Assembly: GCA_964369175.1 (NCBI GenBank)
Contig: CAYJEM010000009.1
Coordinates: forward strand, 1-41,293
Length of the DNA stretch: 41,293 nucleotides
Source: Tannockella sp964369175
GTDB taxonomy: Bacteria; Bacillota_I; Bacilli_A; Erysipelotrichales; Coprobacillaceae
Direction: 5' to 3'
This document shows, piece by piece, positions 40,749 through 41,293 of the stretch. The first letter of the stretch is position 1. Every line of letters starts with the position of its first letter. The notes beneath the pieces are model-generated. The model was given only the letters and a program-made list of their open reading frames with translations, had not been told where the DNA came from and ran no database searches. The position numbers and the translations under genes were made by a program.

Positions 40749-41293
40749 ATTTTGTAATCAATGTTCCTGCTTTACCTTCGATTGCAAGTGTCGCTTGTTC
40801 TAAAGAGGCAATAATTGACGTTCTACCCTCTTTACTATTAGCAAATATTATTCCTGCTTCTACTTTTGGAAGCATACTTCCTGGTGCAAAGTGACCTTCA
40901 TCACAGTATGTTTTAGCAAGGCTAGCACTAACATTTGTAATTGGCTCTTGATTTGGTTGTTCAAAGTTTAACATTGCATTGTCAATTGCTGTTAAAATAA
41001 TTAATGTATCAGCATTTACTAGTTCTGCAAGTTTAGCAGATGCAAAATCTTTATCAATTACTGCTGGAACACCAACATAATCATCATTTTCATCTTTTAC
41101 CACTGGAATAGCTCCACCACCACATGCAATAACAATAAATTCATTATCTAATAATGTTAAAATTGCTTTCTTTTCAACAATATCAACTGGCTTTGGTGAT
41201 GCTACTACACGACGATAACCACGTCCACTATCTTCTACAAATGATGCACTTGGATCATTTTTTTCTAATTCTTTAGCTTGTTCTAAACTATAG
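40747..41293 (-). CDS. arcC: Carbamate kinase, C-terminal part (5' end outside window)
   Basis: The frame is open from the window edge to the stop at 40747, about 181 residues of a protein normally near 310. Visible parts are EDSGRGYRRVVASPKPVDIVE, the FIVIACGGGAIPV glycine motif, DKDFASAKLAELVNAD, TAIDNAMLNF and FAPGSMLPKVEAGI near the C-terminus, all typical of carbamate kinase. The enzyme makes ATP from carbamoyl phosphate in the arginine deiminase or agmatine/citrulline pathways. A GTG at 41103 is internal and not a start. The operon partners lie beyond the window. Confidence 0.94.
   Translation of the reverse strand, partial: YSLEQAKELEKNDPSASFVEDSGRGYRRVVASPKPVDIVEKKAILTLLDNEFIVIACGGGAIPVVKDENDDYVGVPAVIDKDFASAKLAELVNADTLIILTAIDNAMLNFEQPNQEPITNVSASLAKTYCDEGHFAPGSMLPKVEAGIIFANSKEGRTSIIASLEQATLAIEGKAGTLITK

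Noticed and set aside
40747..41103. Short independent gene starting at 41103
   Set aside because: The frame is open to the window edge and the upstream part encodes carbamate kinase motifs, so the GTG there is internal.
9..41292. TGA read as tryptophan
   Set aside because: Trp codons checked in several proteins (for example WCGPC, CGWPSF, KWFN) are TGG and the genes have normal lengths without internal TGA; only the lack of TGA stops remains notable.

Overview
The window is about 41.3 kb of AT-rich, gene-dense chromosomal DNA from a low-GC Gram-positive bacterium. Strong AGGAGG-type ribosome sites, AddAB, RNase J, MurE, a MupG-type muropeptide hydrolase, DegV and YlbJ-like proteins point to Bacillota. 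Rubrerythrin, a formate/nitrite channel and carbamate kinase suggest an anaerobe or gut fermenter, perhaps Erysipelotrichia or a clostridial relative; that placement is inference. I see no rRNA, tRNA, CRISPR array, insertion sequence or prophage. No gene-free stretch exceeds 300 bases; the longest is the 236-base region upstream of the cold-shock gene.

Layout. 1-7.9 kb: MATE exporter, SWIM/SNF2 helicase, MIF-like tautomerase, cold-shock protein, PLP aminotransferase, a membrane-anchored unknown and thioredoxin. 8-11.8 kb: DegV, then RNase J with an unusual basic N-terminal tail, overlapped by a metallophosphoesterase-like protein that has lost most of its metal ligands. 11.8-16.3 kb: an EIIB-like unknown, MurE, a 62-residue unknown, HflX and, divergently, a YlbJ-like membrane protein. 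16.3-19.6 kb: rubrerythrin, facing the tightly packed operon aroE-rdgB-trmL-DUF1461 that may end with a 27-residue membrane peptide. 19.7-24.2 kb: ChbG-type deacetylase, DUF1003 protein, MsrB, formate/nitrite channel, MFS transporter and GNAT acetyltransferase. 24.3-30.9 kb: addB-addA. 30.9-41.3 kb: MupG, an HxlR regulator with a cysteine-rich ArsP-type permease, a nucleoid-associated protein, YaaA, a HAD phosphatase with HisC, an aldo/keto reductase, pyrB-pyrI, a VanZ-like protein and the C-terminal part of carbamate kinase.

Two results matter most. First, the 100-N gap inside addA is flanked by the same 55 bases on both sides. Removing the Ns and one copy restores one open frame of 1222 codons that ends at 30945, so the gap is very probably a scaffolding artefact and the sequence is complete there. 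Second, hxlR and the permease look like one thiol- or metal-responsive unit. The regulator has cysteine in place of a core tryptophan plus a C-terminal cysteine cluster. The permease has a CSC membrane motif and four Cys-Cys pairs in a central loop. Both promoters carry a matching operator just after the -10 box.

Also notable: none of the 41 visible stop codons is TGA (24 TAA, 17 TAG). Most transcription units end in clear hairpin terminators, several shared between convergent genes.
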